DNA of 64,000 nucleotides from Burkholderia sp. GAS332 (GTDB taxonomy: Bacteria > Pseudomonadota > Gammaproteobacteria > Burkholderiales > Burkholderiaceae). The translations under genes were made by a program, and so were the position numbers. Each line of letters begins with the position of its first letter. The first letter of the stretch is position 1. Where the stretch lies: the NCBI GenBank assembly GCA_900142905.1, contig FSRV01000002.1:1-64000 (forward strand). The letters run 5' to 3'. A model generated the notes under the pieces. It saw only the letters and a program-made list of their open reading frames with translations, made no database searches and was not told the DNA's origin. Below are positions 16,839-27,311 of this stretch, piece by piece.

Positions 16839-17855
16839 TCACGCGGGCGCCCCATATCGCCTGCGCAGTTCAAGGTTGACTGCGAGCACATTCACCAGCG
16901 GTTCACCGACCAGACCGCCGAACGGCGCATGCTCCTGCTGGTTCAGAATCGCCCCGATCTCGCCGCGCACCATCGCCGGGTCACGCTTCGTATCCTTGGC
17001 CCACGCGGCTGCTACGCGATCGAGCTGGTAAGTCGCGTTGGCCAGCGTGATATCCGGGTCGAGTCCCGATCCCGACGTCGTGACGAAGTCGCCGGGCACC
17101 TCCTGCAAGGCCACATCCGGATGATCCTGGCGCCACGTGTCGAAGAAGATCGACTGAACGTCCGCGCCATCCTTCACAGGTTCAATCGCTGTAACGCTCT
17201 TGCCGTCGCTTCCGGTGTGCGTCACGCTCGACGGAAACAGTCCGGGATGCTCGGCCGAAAACGTTTCGAAGAACACCATGGCCAGATCCGCCGCCTTTGG
17301 GCTCGGCGTAGCGGGATTCGCGGCGATCCATTGCTTGACCACGGCGGGATGTTGCTTCGCCCAGGCGTCGACGTACGCTCCGTGCGAGGGATCCGCGCTG
17401 ACCCAGGCTTGCGCGAGACTGTTATGCGCGTCGGCCCATTGCGCGACGATATGCGGCTGGCCACCGGCATGATCCGCCTGGAACCAGCTTTCCACATCGG
17501 GCGCAACGAGTTGTCCTGCTTTCGGTCCACTGGCATAGCGCGCGATCGGCCCGAGCAGCCGGGCGACGCGGTCGCGCAACGCGTAGTTCGACGCGCTGAG
17601 CGTGGACGAACCGGAAGCCGATGCGTCATATGACACCGCCGACGGACGCGACTGGAAATACTCGTCCTTCGTAAACGGTTGCGCGATCAGCAGCGAGCCG
17701 ACCGGCTTGCCGTCAGGACCGTCGACGATGCTGCCGTTCGCCTGGAATGGGAAGGCAGTCTGACCGATGATCCACAGCACCGCGGGGTAAACGCCGCAGA
17801 CAAGCACGGTAATAAATCCCAGCAGCCACAGACTTTTTGACAGAGAGCGCAGCAT
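16839..17855 (-). CDS. kdpC: K+-transporting ATPase subunit C, enlarged form
   Basis: A 338-aa KdpC against about 190 aa in the usual family. The N-terminal membrane helix and core (LRSLSKSLWLLGFITVLVCG, then FQSRPSAVSYDASASGSSTL) and the C-terminal core (TTSGSGLDPDITLANATYQL, then HAPFGGLVGEPLVNVLAVN) are normal. Between them, residues about 107-253 form an insertion with repeated W/F-x-x-x-H-P type units (WAKQHPAVVKQWIAANP, WRQDHPDVAL). KdpC stabilises the KdpFABC complex in the inner membrane. It is the last gene of the operon, 24 bases after kdpB. The expected kdpDE sensor genes do not follow. Confidence 0.92.
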   Translation of the reverse strand: MLRSLSKSLWLLGFITVLVCGVYPAVLWIIGQTAFPFQANGSIVDGPDGKPVGSLLIAQPFTKDEYFQSRPSAVSYDASASGSSTLSASNYALRDRVARLLGPIARYASGPKAGQLVAPDVESWFQADHAGGQPHIVAQWADAHNSLAQAWVSADPSHGAYVDAWAKQHPAVVKQWIAANPATPSPKAADLAMVFFETFSAEHPGLFPSSVTHTGSDGKSVTAIEPVKDGADVQSIFFDTWRQDHPDVALQEVPGDFVTTSGSGLDPDITLANATYQLDRVAAAWAKDTKRDPAMVRGEIGAILNQQEHAPFGGLVGEPLVNVLAVNLELRRRYGAPA

Positions 17856-17879
17856 GGCTTTCTCCTTCTTGCGCGACTG

Positions 17880-20036
17880 TTATGCGACCAGATGCAGGCC
17901 GACCATGACCACGTCGATCAGCTTGATGCCGACGAACGGCACGATCACGCCGCCCAGCCCCCAGACCAGCAGATTCCGCCGCAACAACGCGTCGGCGCCG
18001 AGCGCGCGGTACTTCACCCCTTTGAGCGCAATCGGAATCAGCAGCGGAATGATCAGCGCGTTGAAGATCACCGCCGACAGGATTGCCGAAGTCGGCGAAT
18101 GCAGATGCATCACATCCATCGCGCCGAGCCACGGCAGCGTACCGGCAAAGAGCGCGGGCACGATGGCGAAGTACTTCGCCACGTCGTTCGCAATCGAGAA
18201 GGTCGTGAGCGCGCCGCGCGTCATCAGCAGTTGTTTGCCGATTTCGATCACCTCGATCAGCTTGGTCGGATCGCTATCGAGATCGACCATGTTGCCGGCT
18301 TCCTTCGCGGCCTGGGTACCCGAGTTCATCGCCAGTCCGACATCGGCTTGCGCTAAGGCCGGCGCGTCGTTGGTGCCGTCGCCCATCATCGCAACGAGCT
18401 TGCCTTCGGCCTGCTCCTTACGCAGATACGCGAGCTTCGCTTCCGGCGTCGCCTCGGCGATGAAGTGGTCGACACCCGCGAGCCGCGCAAGCGTCGCGGC
18501 AGTCAACGCATTGTCGCCGGTAACCATCACCGTATAGAGGCCCATCTTGCGCAAATGCTGGATACGTTCGCGGATGCCCGGCTTCAGAATGTCTTCGAGA
18601 ACCACGACACCCGCGATCTCGTTGCCGTTCGCCACCACGAGCGGTGTAGCGCCCTGGGCGCCCGCATGCTTGAGAATCGCCTCGAGTCCATACGGCACCT
18701 CGCCGCCGAGCTGCCGCACGTAGGCCATCAGCGCATCGGGTGCGCCTTTGCGGATCATGCGTCCATCCGGCATGTCGATGCCGCTCATGCGGCTCTGCGC
18801 GCTGAACGGGATGACCTTGGCGTCGTGCGGTACGCCGAGCGCCGCATACGGCACCAGCGACGACACGACCGTCACGATGCTCTTGCCTTCGGGCGTCTGG
18901 TCGCCGGATGAGGCCAACGCCGCGAGGCGCTTCAGTTCGCCCTCGTCGTAAGCGCCGACCGGCATGAATCCGGTGGCGCGGCGATTACCTATCGTGATGG
19001 TGCCGGTCTTGTCGAGCACGACGGTGTCGATATCGCCCGCGACCTCGACGGCTTTGCCGCTCTTCGCGATGATGTTGGCGCGCAGTGCCCGGTCCATCCC
19101 CGCGATGCCGATCGCGGCAAGCAGCGCGCCGATCGTCGTCGGAATCAGGCAGACGAGCAGGGCAACGAGCGTGGGGATATCGGTGCCGAGACTATGAAGC
19201 GGCTCTGACAGGCCGAGATAGCTCGTCATGTATTGCTCGGCGTTCAACGCCATCGGCCACAACGGCACGACGACAATCAGAAAGATCAACGTGAACGCAG
19301 ACAGCACGAGCGTCAGGGCGATCTCATTCGGCGTGCGCTGGCGCACCGCGCCTTCGACGAGCGCGATCATCCGGTCGAGGAACGTCTCACCCGCTTGCGC
19401 CGAGACCCGCACGGTGATCTCATCGGAGAGCACGGTGGTGCCGCCGGTCACGCCGGAGCGGTCGCCGCCCGCGTCGCGAATCACGGGCGCGGACTCGCCG
19501 GTAATCGCCGATTCGTCGACCGACGCCGTGCCTTTAATGATTTCGCCATCGCTCGGAATGACTTCGCCCGAGCGCACGACCACGAGATCGCCGCGTTGCA
19601 GTTTGATCGATGAGACGGTCTCGCGCGAACCGTCAGGACGCAGACGGTAAGCGACCGTATCGCGCCGTGCGCGCCGCAATGCATCGGCTTGCGCCTTGCC
19701 TCGCTCCTCGGCGATGGCAGTCGCGAAGTTCGCGAACACGACCGTCAGGAAGAGCCATACGTCCAGCGCAATGAAGTAAGTGAGCGGCGCCTGGCTATGC
19801 GCCGCGCCCATCGCCATCTGGATGATGAAGACGAGTGTCAGCACGGCGCCGATCTCGACCACGAACATCACCGGATTCTTCCATTGGATGTCGGGCCGCA
19901 ATGAGACCAATGATTGTCGCAGCGCCGCGCGCACCAGTGGCGAGGTGAACAGTCCGCCGGTCGCCGATTTGCGCGGCGGACGGGGACCGGCCGTCATCCC
20001 GGCTGCCGGTCCTTGCGCGACTTTTGCTGTTTCCAT
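17880..20036 (-). CDS. kdpB: K+-transporting P-type ATPase subunit B
   Basis: A 718-aa P-type ATPase that energises high-affinity K+ uptake. The phosphorylation motif DKTGTIT has Asp342, TGES is at about 179-182, and [18 protein letters not shown] is the hinge. I start at [10 protein letters not shown] (20036), preceded by GAGGAG, rather than an in-frame start at 20150 that would run into kdpA. The N-terminus is somewhat longer than in E. coli. It lies between kdpA and kdpC in the usual order. Confidence 0.95.
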   Translation of the reverse strand: METAKVAQGPAAGMTAGPRPPRKSATGGLFTSPLVRAALRQSLVSLRPDIQWKNPVMFVVEIGAVLTLVFIIQMAMGAAHSQAPLTYFIALDVWLFLTVVFANFATAIAEERGKAQADALRRARRDTVAYRLRPDGSRETVSSIKLQRGDLVVVRSGEVIPSDGEIIKGTASVDESAITGESAPVIRDAGGDRSGVTGGTTVLSDEITVRVSAQAGETFLDRMIALVEGAVRQRTPNEIALTLVLSAFTLIFLIVVVPLWPMALNAEQYMTSYLGLSEPLHSLGTDIPTLVALLVCLIPTTIGALLAAIGIAGMDRALRANIIAKSGKAVEVAGDIDTVVLDKTGTITIGNRRATGFMPVGAYDEGELKRLAALASSGDQTPEGKSIVTVVSSLVPYAALGVPHDAKVIPFSAQSRMSGIDMPDGRMIRKGAPDALMAYVRQLGGEVPYGLEAILKHAGAQGATPLVVANGNEIAGVVVLEDILKPGIRERIQHLRKMGLYTVMVTGDNALTAATLARLAGVDHFIAEATPEAKLAYLRKEQAEGKLVAMMGDGTNDAPALAQADVGLAMNSGTQAAKEAGNMVDLDSDPTKLIEVIEIGKQLLMTRGALTTFSIANDVAKYFAIVPALFAGTLPWLGAMDVMHLHSPTSAILSAVIFNALIIPLLIPIALKGVKYRALGADALLRRNLLVWGLGGVIVPFVGIKLIDVVMVGLHLVA

Positions 20037-20094
20037 GATGGATGCTCCTCGATCCAGTAACGCAGCCAGTTCAATCGTGATAGAGGCGTGCCGG

Positions 20095-21897
20095 CTATCC
20101 GCCGAATGGAATCGGTCCAAGGTGGTCCGCAAGCGGTCCGAGCGCGGCAATTGGCAGGAACAGCAGCGCGCCGACGATCAGGATCGTGCCCAGTAGCAGG
20201 AAGCCGAAGGTCGCGGTGTTATCGCGCATCGTGCCGAGTGTCGCGGGCGCGGCCTTCTTGCGGCCGAGATACGCCGCCATCGCGATCGGCGCGACGATTG
20301 GCAGATAACGCGAGAACAGCATCACAAGGCCGGTTGCGGTGTCCCATTGCACGGCGGTGGGCGCCGGAGTCGGGTTGCTGTTCAGGCCGTAAGTGGTGGC
20401 GAGCCCGTCGAACGCCGACCCGTTGTTCGCCGACGCCGACGAGAACTGATACGTGATCTCGCTGAAGCCATGCGCACCCGGGTTGGCTTCTGCCTTGGTG
20501 CCCCAGTCGGTAGCGGAGAACAAGCCGCTCGGGCCGAGGATCAGGATCGGATGCACGAGCAACGCGATCATCGCGAGCTTCATCTCACGCGCGCCGACTT
20601 TGCGCCCGAGATACTCAGGCGTGCGGCCTACCATCTGCCCGGCAATGAACACGCCGATGATCAGGAACAGCAACAGATTGATCATCCCGACGCCTTTGCC
20701 GCCGAATACGCAATTGATCCACATGCCGATCAGCGGCGACAGGCCAGCCAGCGGATTCAGGCTGTCGTGCTCGGCGTTCACGGCGCCGCAGGTCACATCG
20801 GTGGTGATCGCGGCGAAGGTCGCGCCCGCCGACGTGCCGAAACGCAGCTCCTTACCTTCCAGGTTGCCCAGATGCTGCTCGACCGGCAAGCCGGGGAGCG
20901 GCGCGATCGTCAGCGTACGATGCGCGCCCGGTAACGGATAGCTACGCGCCACCGGATGCGCGGTGAAGGCCGGGTTCGGTTTGAGCGTGTCCCAGTAGAC
21001 CGCCCAGGCGATCAGCCCGATCATCATCGACAGCATGACGCAGTAGATCACCACCGCGTGCCGCAGACGGCCCAGCATGCGCCCATACATCAGCACGAGC
21101 GAGAACGGGAAGATCATCATCGCGAGGGTGGTGACGAAGTTCGAGCCGGCACTCGGGTTTTCATAGGGATGCGCCGAATTCATGCCGTAAAAACCGCCGC
21201 CGTTCGTGCCGAGCATTTTGATCGGAATCACGGCCGCAACCGGGCCGACGATCAGCATCTGCTGCTTGGGTTGGCCGTTGTCGCCGGTACCCATGGCGGC
21301 CGGTTCGAGCGTCGTGACCTGCTGGTCACTCGCATACGTCATCGGCATGCCTTGTTGAATAAAGATCACGCCGACGATCAGCGCGATCGGCACGAACATG
21401 TAGACCACCACGCGCCACATGTCGACGAAGAAGTTGCCGACCTGGTGTTCACCGCGCAACGCGCGGATGATGGCCGTCAGCGCGCAAAGACCCACCGCCG
21501 CAGATAGAAACATGTTCGGCAGGATGAAGAAGATCTGGCTGAAATTGGAAAAATGCTGATCGCCCGAATAGTGCTGCAAATTCGTATTGGTCATGAACGA
21601 GATGACCGTGTTGAAGATCGTCGACGGCGCCAGCATGCCGCGGCCCAGCGGATTGAGCGGCATCAGCGGTTGCAGCGACAGCACGACGAAGCCGAACACG
21701 AACAGCGCCGCGTTGAAAACGAGGAGCGCAATGGTGTACTGCTTCCAGTCCTGCGGGCCGCTGTCGAGCTTCGACTCGAACCAGCGCAACGGACGCGGCG
21801 CATGGAATCGGCCATCAAGGATCCACGCCATGTACCGGCTAAGCGGCATCGAAATGGCGATCGCCACCACCAGAATGAGGATCGGTAAAGTCCACAT
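20095..21897 (-). CDS. kdpA: K+-transporting ATPase subunit A (channel-like)
   Basis: A 600-aa inner-membrane protein with about 10 membrane segments, homologous to SKT-type K+ channels; it forms the selectivity filter of KdpFABC. Characteristic loops are [38 protein letters not shown] and [27 protein letters not shown] lies before the ATG at 21897. It is 48 bases downstream of kdpF. Confidence 0.95.
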   Translation of the reverse strand: MWTLPILILVVAIAISMPLSRYMAWILDGRFHAPRPLRWFESKLDSGPQDWKQYTIALLVFNAALFVFGFVVLSLQPLMPLNPLGRGMLAPSTIFNTVISFMTNTNLQHYSGDQHFSNFSQIFFILPNMFLSAAVGLCALTAIIRALRGEHQVGNFFVDMWRVVVYMFVPIALIVGVIFIQQGMPMTYASDQQVTTLEPAAMGTGDNGQPKQQMLIVGPVAAVIPIKMLGTNGGGFYGMNSAHPYENPSAGSNFVTTLAMMIFPFSLVLMYGRMLGRLRHAVVIYCVMLSMMIGLIAWAVYWDTLKPNPAFTAHPVARSYPLPGAHRTLTIAPLPGLPVEQHLGNLEGKELRFGTSAGATFAAITTDVTCGAVNAEHDSLNPLAGLSPLIGMWINCVFGGKGVGMINLLLFLIIGVFIAGQMVGRTPEYLGRKVGAREMKLAMIALLVHPILILGPSGLFSATDWGTKAEANPGAHGFSEITYQFSSASANNGSAFDGLATTYGLNSNPTPAPTAVQWDTATGLVMLFSRYLPIVAPIAMAAYLGRKKAAPATLGTMRDNTATFGFLLLGTILIVGALLFLPIAALGPLADHLGPIPFGG

Positions 21898-21945
21898 GAG
21901 CTTCCCCTTCCATGCAGAAGGACAGCAGATTGCGTCGCGTGCCGT

Positions 21946-22026
21946 TCAGAACCATTCAGGCCGAACGAGTGCGACGAACAGATAAATGAAAGTCAACGCA
22001 GAGACTGCAGCAGCGAGCCAGGCCAT
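21946..22026 (-). CDS. kdpF: KdpF small membrane subunit
   Basis: A 26-aa hydrophobic peptide, MAWLAAAVSALTFIYLFVAL then VRPEWF. The pattern of one membrane helix ending in an LxRPExF-type motif is the KdpF signature. The ribosome site AAGGAG overlaps the stop codon of the preceding 31-aa ORF, so the two are translated in series. KdpF is a lipid-like stabiliser of the Kdp complex. Confidence 0.85.
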   Translation of the reverse strand: MAWLAAAVSALTFIYLFVALVRPEWF

Positions 22027-22036
22027 GACGGTCTCC

Positions 22037-22132
22037 TTAGATCCTTTCGCACGCGTCGACGAACGCGAGACACAGCGCCAGACTGCCCAGTCCAAGCACG
22101 AACAGGAGCGGTAGCCAGATCAATAGATTCAT
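22037..22132 (-). CDS. 31-aa membrane protein, first gene of the kdp operon
   Basis: ATG at 22132 with GAGGGGA upstream. It encodes one membrane helix (NLLIWLPLLFVLGLGSLALC) followed by a short polar end, AFVDACERI, and TAA at 22037-22039. Only 10 bases separate it from kdpF. I recall similar short helices ending in an xxCERL/CDRL-like motif in front of kdpF in other proteobacteria, but cannot name the family. It may be a further small subunit or assembly factor of KdpFABC. Position and translation signals make it likely real. Confidence 0.7.
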   Translation of the reverse strand: MNLLIWLPLLFVLGLGSLALCLAFVDACERI

Positions 22133-22194
22133 GACGATCCCCTCGATTCCGATGGGCGACAGGGTGCCACGCCGCGGCGATGGCCGCGGTGCCT

Positions 22195-22214
22195 AAACCT
22201 GTTTTGTCAGGTTT
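22195..22214. promoter_or_regulatory. Dyad in the kdp promoter region
   Basis: AAACCTG (22195-22201) and CAGGTTT (22208-22214) form a perfect 7-bp inverted repeat with a 6-base spacer, 63 bases upstream of the first small kdp ORF. A GC-rich dyad (CCGCGG arms, about 22172-22189) lies between it and the start. The region 22133-22379 must contain the kdp promoter. Which regulator binds is unknown, since kdpDE are not adjacent. Confidence 0.4.
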
Positions 22215-22379
22215 GCTAAAGGTATAGGGCGTGGGGAATAAAAATGCTGTAAATCCGGATGTGTCGAAGATGAGCGACCCGGATAGGGCGGATGACGCTA
22301 TGACGCCGCGGGAGAGAGCGGACGGGATCGGACTGCCGCAGCGGCTGAGGTATGCCGCAGAGTCTGCCCAGCTTGCGCG

Positions 22380-23165
22380 TCAGCGCTTGCTGTTCACGAC
22401 AAAGCCGAGTTGTCGGGAAATGCCTTCGCAAGACTCGCGTAGTGCGGTGGCGACGCTCCCGTTCCACTTGGAATCGAACGAAGCCGCCGGCCCCATCACG
22501 GTAATCGCCAGCACGATATTGCCAGCCGCATCGAATACCGGCGCGCTGAACGCATTGATGCCGGGAATCGGCGCGCCGATGGTGCGCGCGATGCCGCGCT
22601 GGCGATTCTCGATCAGCTCCGCGTCGAAATCGTCCTGCGAGCGTTTTTTGTCTTCGTGCAACGCGAGCCGTGCCGCGTCGCTGGCGAGAAAATTTTCGAC
22701 CACTTTCGGCGGCAGGTAGCTGGCAAACAGCCGGCCGGTTGCCGTATTGCGAACCGACATCACGGCGCCCACCCGTAGGTTGACATGCATCGGCACGGGT
22801 TCGACCAGTTGCACGATGGTCGGTCCAAGGTTGCCCCATACGGCCACCGCGACGCTCTGCTCGGTCGAGGCCGCGAGCGCGGAAATGACCGGCGCGGCCT
22901 CGCGCACCGGATCGAGCTGGTACAGCTTCGCGAGACCGATCTGCAGCGCGAGCGGACCGAGCGCATAGAGTCCGGTGGCCGGTTCCTGTGTGACGAACCC
23001 GACTTTCACAAAACTGACGAGATACGGGTGCGCCTTGCCGACCGACATGCCGGCTTCGCGGGCGAGATCCCGCAAGGGCAAAGGCTTGAGATGGGCCGCC
23101 AGCGCGATCAGCAGCTTGCTGCCGATCTCGATCGACTGGATGCCACGACGAGGTTTAGCGTCCAC
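22380..23165 (-). CDS. IclR family transcriptional regulator
   Basis: A 261-aa protein from the GTG at 23165 (VDAKPRRGIQSIEIGSKLL), the usual IclR length. An N-terminal winged HTH (PLPLRDLAREAGMSVGKAHP) is followed by the IclR effector domain (IGAPIPGINAFSAPVFDAAG). The reading frame is open much further upstream to 23609, but that part has no family character, so I trimmed it. It is divergent from the FAD dehydrogenase/MFS pair that starts at 23413 and is the probable regulator of that pair. Confidence 0.85.
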   Translation of the reverse strand: MDAKPRRGIQSIEIGSKLLIALAAHLKPLPLRDLAREAGMSVGKAHPYLVSFVKVGFVTQEPATGLYALGPLALQIGLAKLYQLDPVREAAPVISALAASTEQSVAVAVWGNLGPTIVQLVEPVPMHVNLRVGAVMSVRNTATGRLFASYLPPKVVENFLASDAARLALHEDKKRSQDDFDAELIENRQRGIARTIGAPIPGINAFSAPVFDAAGNIVLAITVMGPAASFDSKWNGSVATALRESCEGISRQLGFVVNSKR

Positions 23166-23412
23166 AGGCAGGGGGAAAGGGAAGTCGAGGTCGGGGCGGA
23201 TTGTAGCACCCGGCGCGGCGCGGTCCGGCCCCGATGGCGACGCTCGCGCATCGTGGTTTTCGATAATAGCGAATGCGTTGACTATTATCAGATGCCAATC
23301 TAGACTGATTTCCATCGGCGCGAACGTGCTGTGAAACCGCGGATGAAGCCGCAAATAAAAAATTCGAAGTGCTGCCTGGCGCCCGCTGGAGACAGTCAGA
23401 TAAGGAGACGCG

Positions 23413-25173
23413 ATGGCCACTGAAACCCGTACGTGTGACGTCCTCGTGATCGGCACCGGTGCGTCGGGGATGGCTGCCGCGATCACCGCCGCGTCGCGTG
23501 GGCTGGACGTGCTGATGCTCGAAAAGGAAGCGCGGATTGGCGGCACCACCGCGCGTTCGGGTGGCTGGCTATGGATTCCTGGCACTTCGCTGGCAACGGC
23601 GCAGGGCATCCGCGAACCGGCGGGCGCCGCGGCCGCTTATCTGCAACACGAAGCCGGTACGCACTACGACGCAGCGCGTATCGAGGCCTTTCTCACGGTT
23701 GGCCCGCAGGCGGTCGACTTCTTCACGAGCCGCACCGCCGTGCAGTTCGACATGCCGCCCGTGTTTCCCGACTACCACGCGGAAGCGCAAGGAGGCCAGC
23801 CTGGCGGACGTTCGATGGTGACGCGTCCGTTCGACGGTCGTGAGCTCGGCGAACACATCGCCGAACTCGCCCCGCCGCTCCCGGAGTTGACCGTGTTCGG
23901 GATGATGCTCGGCTCCGGCAAGGAAATCTGGCACTTCATGCGCATGTTCCGCTCGCTGACGTCCTTCGCTTACGTCACGCGAAGGATGGCGCGTTACGGG
24001 CTCGACGTGCTGCGTCACGGCCGCGGGATGACGCTGACTAACGGCAACGCGCTAGCCGGGCGACTGTATCGTTCGGTACTCGATCTGAAGATTCCGGTAT
24101 GGCGTTCGACGGTGGCGCGGGGGCTGATCGTCGAAGAAGGGCGCGTGCAGGGCGCATTTGTCGAACGCACTGGCGAGCACCCAGGCGTGCGCATTGAGGT
24201 TCGCGCTCGCCGCGGCGTCGTGCTGGCGTGCGGCGGCTTTCCCCACGACATCGAACGGCGCACGCACCTGTTTCCGCATGATCCCGATGGCCATGGGCAC
24301 TTCAGCCCGTCACCAGCGGGCAATACTGGCGACGGGCTGCGCCTCGCCGAAACAGTGGGCGGCTGGGTTGATCCGACGATCCCGCATGCCGCCGCATGGG
24401 TGCCGGCTTCCGTGACGCAACGGCCCGATGGCACGAATGGCGTGATGCCGCATTTCATCGATCGGGCCAAACCCGGTGTGATCGCCGTGACGCAGCACGG
24501 CCAGCGTTTCACGAACGAAAGCGACTCGTATCACGACTTCGTTCAGGCGATGGTCAAAGCCTGCAAGGACGATGGCGACGGCCAGGTCACCGCGTGGCTG
24601 CTGTGCGACCACAAGACCCTGCGCACTTACGGCCTCGGCTGCGTGCCGCCTGCTCCGATGCCGCTGGGCCGTCATCTGCGCAGCGGTTATCTGAAACGTG
24701 CCGCTACAGTCGAGGCGCTGGCGAAGACGCTTGGCATCGAGCCGCGTGTGCTGGCGGAGACGGTGGCCAGCTTCAACCACGCTGCACGCAAGGGCGAGGA
24801 CCCGCAGTTCGGCAAGGGCAGCAAGGCTTATAACCGCTACCAGGGCGATGCGATGCACGACGGCCCGAACCCGTGTCTCGCGCCACTCGAACACGGCCCG
24901 TACTACGCCATCCGCTTGGTGGTCGGCGATATCGGCACGTTCGCCGGGCTTTCGACTAACTCTGCCGCGCAAGTGCTGGACCGGCAACGCGTGCCGATCG
25001 CGGGGCTGTACGCGGTCGGCAACGACATGGCCAGCATCATGGGTGGCAACTATCCAGGTGCCGGCATTACGTTGGGACCCGCGCTGACGTTCGGCTACAT
25101 CGCCGGCATGCAGTTGGCGGGTGATTGCATAACTAAAAAGGAAAAGGACGCCGTACAGAGCGTTCCTGTTTAA
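23413..25173 (+). CDS. FAD-dependent dehydrogenase, 3-ketosteroid dehydrogenase/fumarate reductase-like
   Basis: A 586-aa flavoprotein. The dinucleotide fold is VLVIGTGASGMAAAITAAS with LMLEKEARIGGTTARSGG. The C-terminal GNDMASIMGGNYPGAGITLG closes the FAD site. The family includes KstD (3-ketosteroid delta1-dehydrogenase) and related enzymes that desaturate ring ketones or act on fumarate-like acids. AAGGAGA precedes the ATG. An MFS carrier follows 57 bases later, and an IclR gene is divergent, so this is a small catabolic unit; the substrate is not known. Confidence 0.85.
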   Translation: MATETRTCDVLVIGTGASGMAAAITAASRGLDVLMLEKEARIGGTTARSGGWLWIPGTSLATAQGIREPAGAAAAYLQHEAGTHYDAARIEAFLTVGPQAVDFFTSRTAVQFDMPPVFPDYHAEAQGGQPGGRSMVTRPFDGRELGEHIAELAPPLPELTVFGMMLGSGKEIWHFMRMFRSLTSFAYVTRRMARYGLDVLRHGRGMTLTNGNALAGRLYRSVLDLKIPVWRSTVARGLIVEEGRVQGAFVERTGEHPGVRIEVRARRGVVLACGGFPHDIERRTHLFPHDPDGHGHFSPSPAGNTGDGLRLAETVGGWVDPTIPHAAAWVPASVTQRPDGTNGVMPHFIDRAKPGVIAVTQHGQRFTNESDSYHDFVQAMVKACKDDGDGQVTAWLLCDHKTLRTYGLGCVPPAPMPLGRHLRSGYLKRAATVEALAKTLGIEPRVLAETVASFNHAARKGEDPQFGKGSKAYNRYQGDAMHDGPNPCLAPLEHGPYYAIRLVVGDIGTFAGLSTNSAAQVLDRQRVPIAGLYAVGNDMASIMGGNYPGAGITLGPALTFGYIAGMQLAGDCITKKEKDAVQSVPV

Positions 25174-25229
25174 ACCATAGCGCGACCCTTCGCAACCTAC
25201 GCGGTGGGCGCCACTGAGGAGACAAACCG

Positions 25230-26579
25230 ATGTCCGCACCCATTCCGACGCCAGCCCTCGTTCCGGACGAGACGCTTGCCGTCGACCACGCGCAGCGAGA
25301 TTCGCTGTACCGGCGAATCTCGCTGCGCATCATTCCATTCCTGTTCATCTGCTACATCGTATCGATCCTCGACCGCAGCAATATCGGTTTCGCGCAGTTG
25401 CAGATGAGGCAGGATCTCGGCATCACCGACGCGATGTATAGCCTCGGCGCAGTGCTGTTCTTCGTCGGCTACGTGTTGTTCGAAGTGCCAAGCAACCTGT
25501 TACTGCGCAAGTTCGGCGCGCGCCGCACGTTCGCGCGGATCATGCTGCTGTGGGGCGCGACGTCGGTCGCGATGATCACCGTCGCGAGCGCCGAGCACTT
25601 CTACGTGCTGCGCTTTCTGCTGGGTGTGTTCGAAGCGGGATTCTTTCCTGGCGTCGTGCTGTATCTGACCTTCTGGTTTCCGGCGAAACGCCGCGCGGCC
25701 GTGCTGTCGATCTTCTATGCGGGCGTCGCCGTTGCCGGCATGGTCGGCGGGATGCTGTCCGGCTGGATCATGCGCGGGATGGCTGGCGTACTCAACCTGC
25801 ATGGCTGGCAATGGATGTTCGCGATCGAGGGCGCGCCCGCCATCCTGCTTGGCGTGATTGCGTGGTTCTGGCTCAGCGATCGTCCCGACCAGGCTGCCTG
25901 GTTGTCGACGGCGGACAAGCAGCGCCTCGCTGACGATCTCACCGCTGAACGCAGTCGTGCACCGGTACACACGGCGCATTCTCTCGGTGCCGCGTTGCGC
26001 AATCCGCACACGTACCTGTTTTCGTTCATCTACTTTTCGCTGACGTCGGCGCTGTTGATGCTGCTGTTCTGGATGCCGTTGATGATCCGCGAGTTCGGCA
26101 TTCAGGACGTCGTGCATATCAGCCTGCTGTCGATCATTCCGAATGCCATCGGCGCGGTGGGCGTGATCGTGATTGCCCGCCACTCGGATCGTAAGGCGGA
26201 GCGGCGCTGGCATTTCGCCGCGTGCGTCGGCGGCGGCGCGATTGCGTTGCTGTTGATGACGCTGCACTTCAATAGCCTCGCGATCATGCTCGGTTTGCTG
26301 TCGCTCGCCGCCCTGCTCATTTTCTCCGCGCACCCGATATTCTGGGCCGTGCCGTCGACGTATTTCTCGGGTACCGGCGCGGCGGGTGCAATTGCGTTGA
26401 TCAGCAGTATCGGTGTATCGAGTGGAATGATCAGCCCGTGGGTGATCGGCCAGATCCGCACGCATACCGGCAGCATGGACGGCGCGATGGTCATGCTCGC
26501 GGCGCTGCTTGTGGCCTGCGGTATTGCGATGCTGATCGGCGTCAAGGCAACAAGCGCGCGATCGATCGCCGCGCAGTAA
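25230..26579 (+). CDS. MFS transporter, ACS (anion:cation symporter) type
   Basis: A 449-aa, roughly 12-segment carrier. FLFICYIVSILDRSNIGFAQ in the first helix and YVLFEVPSNLLLRKFGARRT are ACS-family signatures (phthalate/tartrate type). GAGGAGA lies before the ATG. It is in tandem with the FAD dehydrogenase and probably imports its substrate, an organic anion. Confidence 0.9.
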   Translation: MSAPIPTPALVPDETLAVDHAQRDSLYRRISLRIIPFLFICYIVSILDRSNIGFAQLQMRQDLGITDAMYSLGAVLFFVGYVLFEVPSNLLLRKFGARRTFARIMLLWGATSVAMITVASAEHFYVLRFLLGVFEAGFFPGVVLYLTFWFPAKRRAAVLSIFYAGVAVAGMVGGMLSGWIMRGMAGVLNLHGWQWMFAIEGAPAILLGVIAWFWLSDRPDQAAWLSTADKQRLADDLTAERSRAPVHTAHSLGAALRNPHTYLFSFIYFSLTSALLMLLFWMPLMIREFGIQDVVHISLLSIIPNAIGAVGVIVIARHSDRKAERRWHFAACVGGGAIALLLMTLHFNSLAIMLGLLSLAALLIFSAHPIFWAVPSTYFSGTGAAGAIALISSIGVSSGMISPWVIGQIRTHTGSMDGAMVMLAALLVACGIAMLIGVKATSARSIAAQ

Positions 26580-26748
26580 CGATTCCGGTTCTCATTTTTA
26601 ACGTGGCATGAGCAATACACTATGCTGGACTAGTGGTAGCCAACATGCGCGCGTCGACGCTTGAGCAGCAGGCCATATCAGACGGAATAGGATGCTTGAG
26701 CAACGCCCCGCACCTCAATCGCGGGGCGTAACCGGTCAAGGAGGCGAT

Positions 26749-27225
26749 ATGCAAGGAGACCCTAAGGTTCTCGAATATCTGAACGCGCAGTTGAAGAACG
26801 AACTGTCCGCGATCAATCAGTATTTCCTGCATGCCAGAATGTACGGGCACTGGGGCCTGAAAAGCCTTGAGAAGCACGAGTATGACGAATCGATCGGCGA
26901 GATGAAGCATGCCGATCTGTTGATCGAACGCATCTTCGTGCTGGACGGCCTACCCAACCTGCAAGACCTGCATAAGCTGCTGATTGGCGAGGAAACGAAA
27001 GAAATTCTCGAGTGCGATCTCAAGCTCGAGCAAGTTTCACAGGCGACTTGTAAGGAAGCGATTGCTTACTGCGAGACGGTGCGCGACTTTGTCTCGCGCG
27101 ACATCCTCACCCATATTCTCGACGATACGGAAGAGCATATCGACTGGCTCGAGACGAATCTGGAGTTGATCGATAAGGTTGGGATTCAGAATTATCAGCA
27201 ATCGGGAATGGATTCGCCGAGCTGA
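26749..27225 (+). CDS. bfr: Bacterioferritin
   Basis: A 158-aa protein, the standard length. It starts [20 protein letters not shown] at 26749 with GGAGG 6 bases upstream; a start at 26692 is too early. Ferroxidase ligands lie in [20 protein letters not shown] (Glu18), [12 protein letters not shown] and [13 protein letters not shown]. The haem Met is expected at HADLLIERI minus a few residues; QYFLHARM supplies a Met, but I did not verify haem binding. It stores iron in a 24-mer in the cytosol, consistent with the iron genes that follow. Confidence 0.93.
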   Translation: MQGDPKVLEYLNAQLKNELSAINQYFLHARMYGHWGLKSLEKHEYDESIGEMKHADLLIERIFVLDGLPNLQDLHKLLIGEETKEILECDLKLEQVSQATCKEAIAYCETVRDFVSRDILTHILDDTEEHIDWLETNLELIDKVGIQNYQQSGMDSPS

Positions 27226-27267
27226 GTTCGTCTATATAGGGTCTGGTCTGCGCGTCCACCTGATTGA

Positions 27268-27311
27268 TGCGAAGCAGCACGCCGCTTCGCACCCCGCTTC
27301 GCACCCCGCTT
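27268..27311. repeat. Inverted and short tandem repeat between bfr and the ferredoxin gene
   Basis: TGCGAAGC (27268-27275) pairs with GCTTCGCA (27284-27291), a possible bidirectional terminator between convergent genes. A 12-base unit, CCGCTTCGCACC, then occurs twice in tandem (27282-27305) with a third partial copy to 27311. Confidence 0.5.

Noticed and set aside
22216..22839. 207-codon minus-strand frame over the IclR gene
   Set aside because: Shadow frame of the IclR gene with basic low-complexity sequence and no family character.
27282..27311. Tandem 12-base repeat considered as a CRISPR-like array
   Set aside because: Only two and a half units, no spacers and no cas genes.
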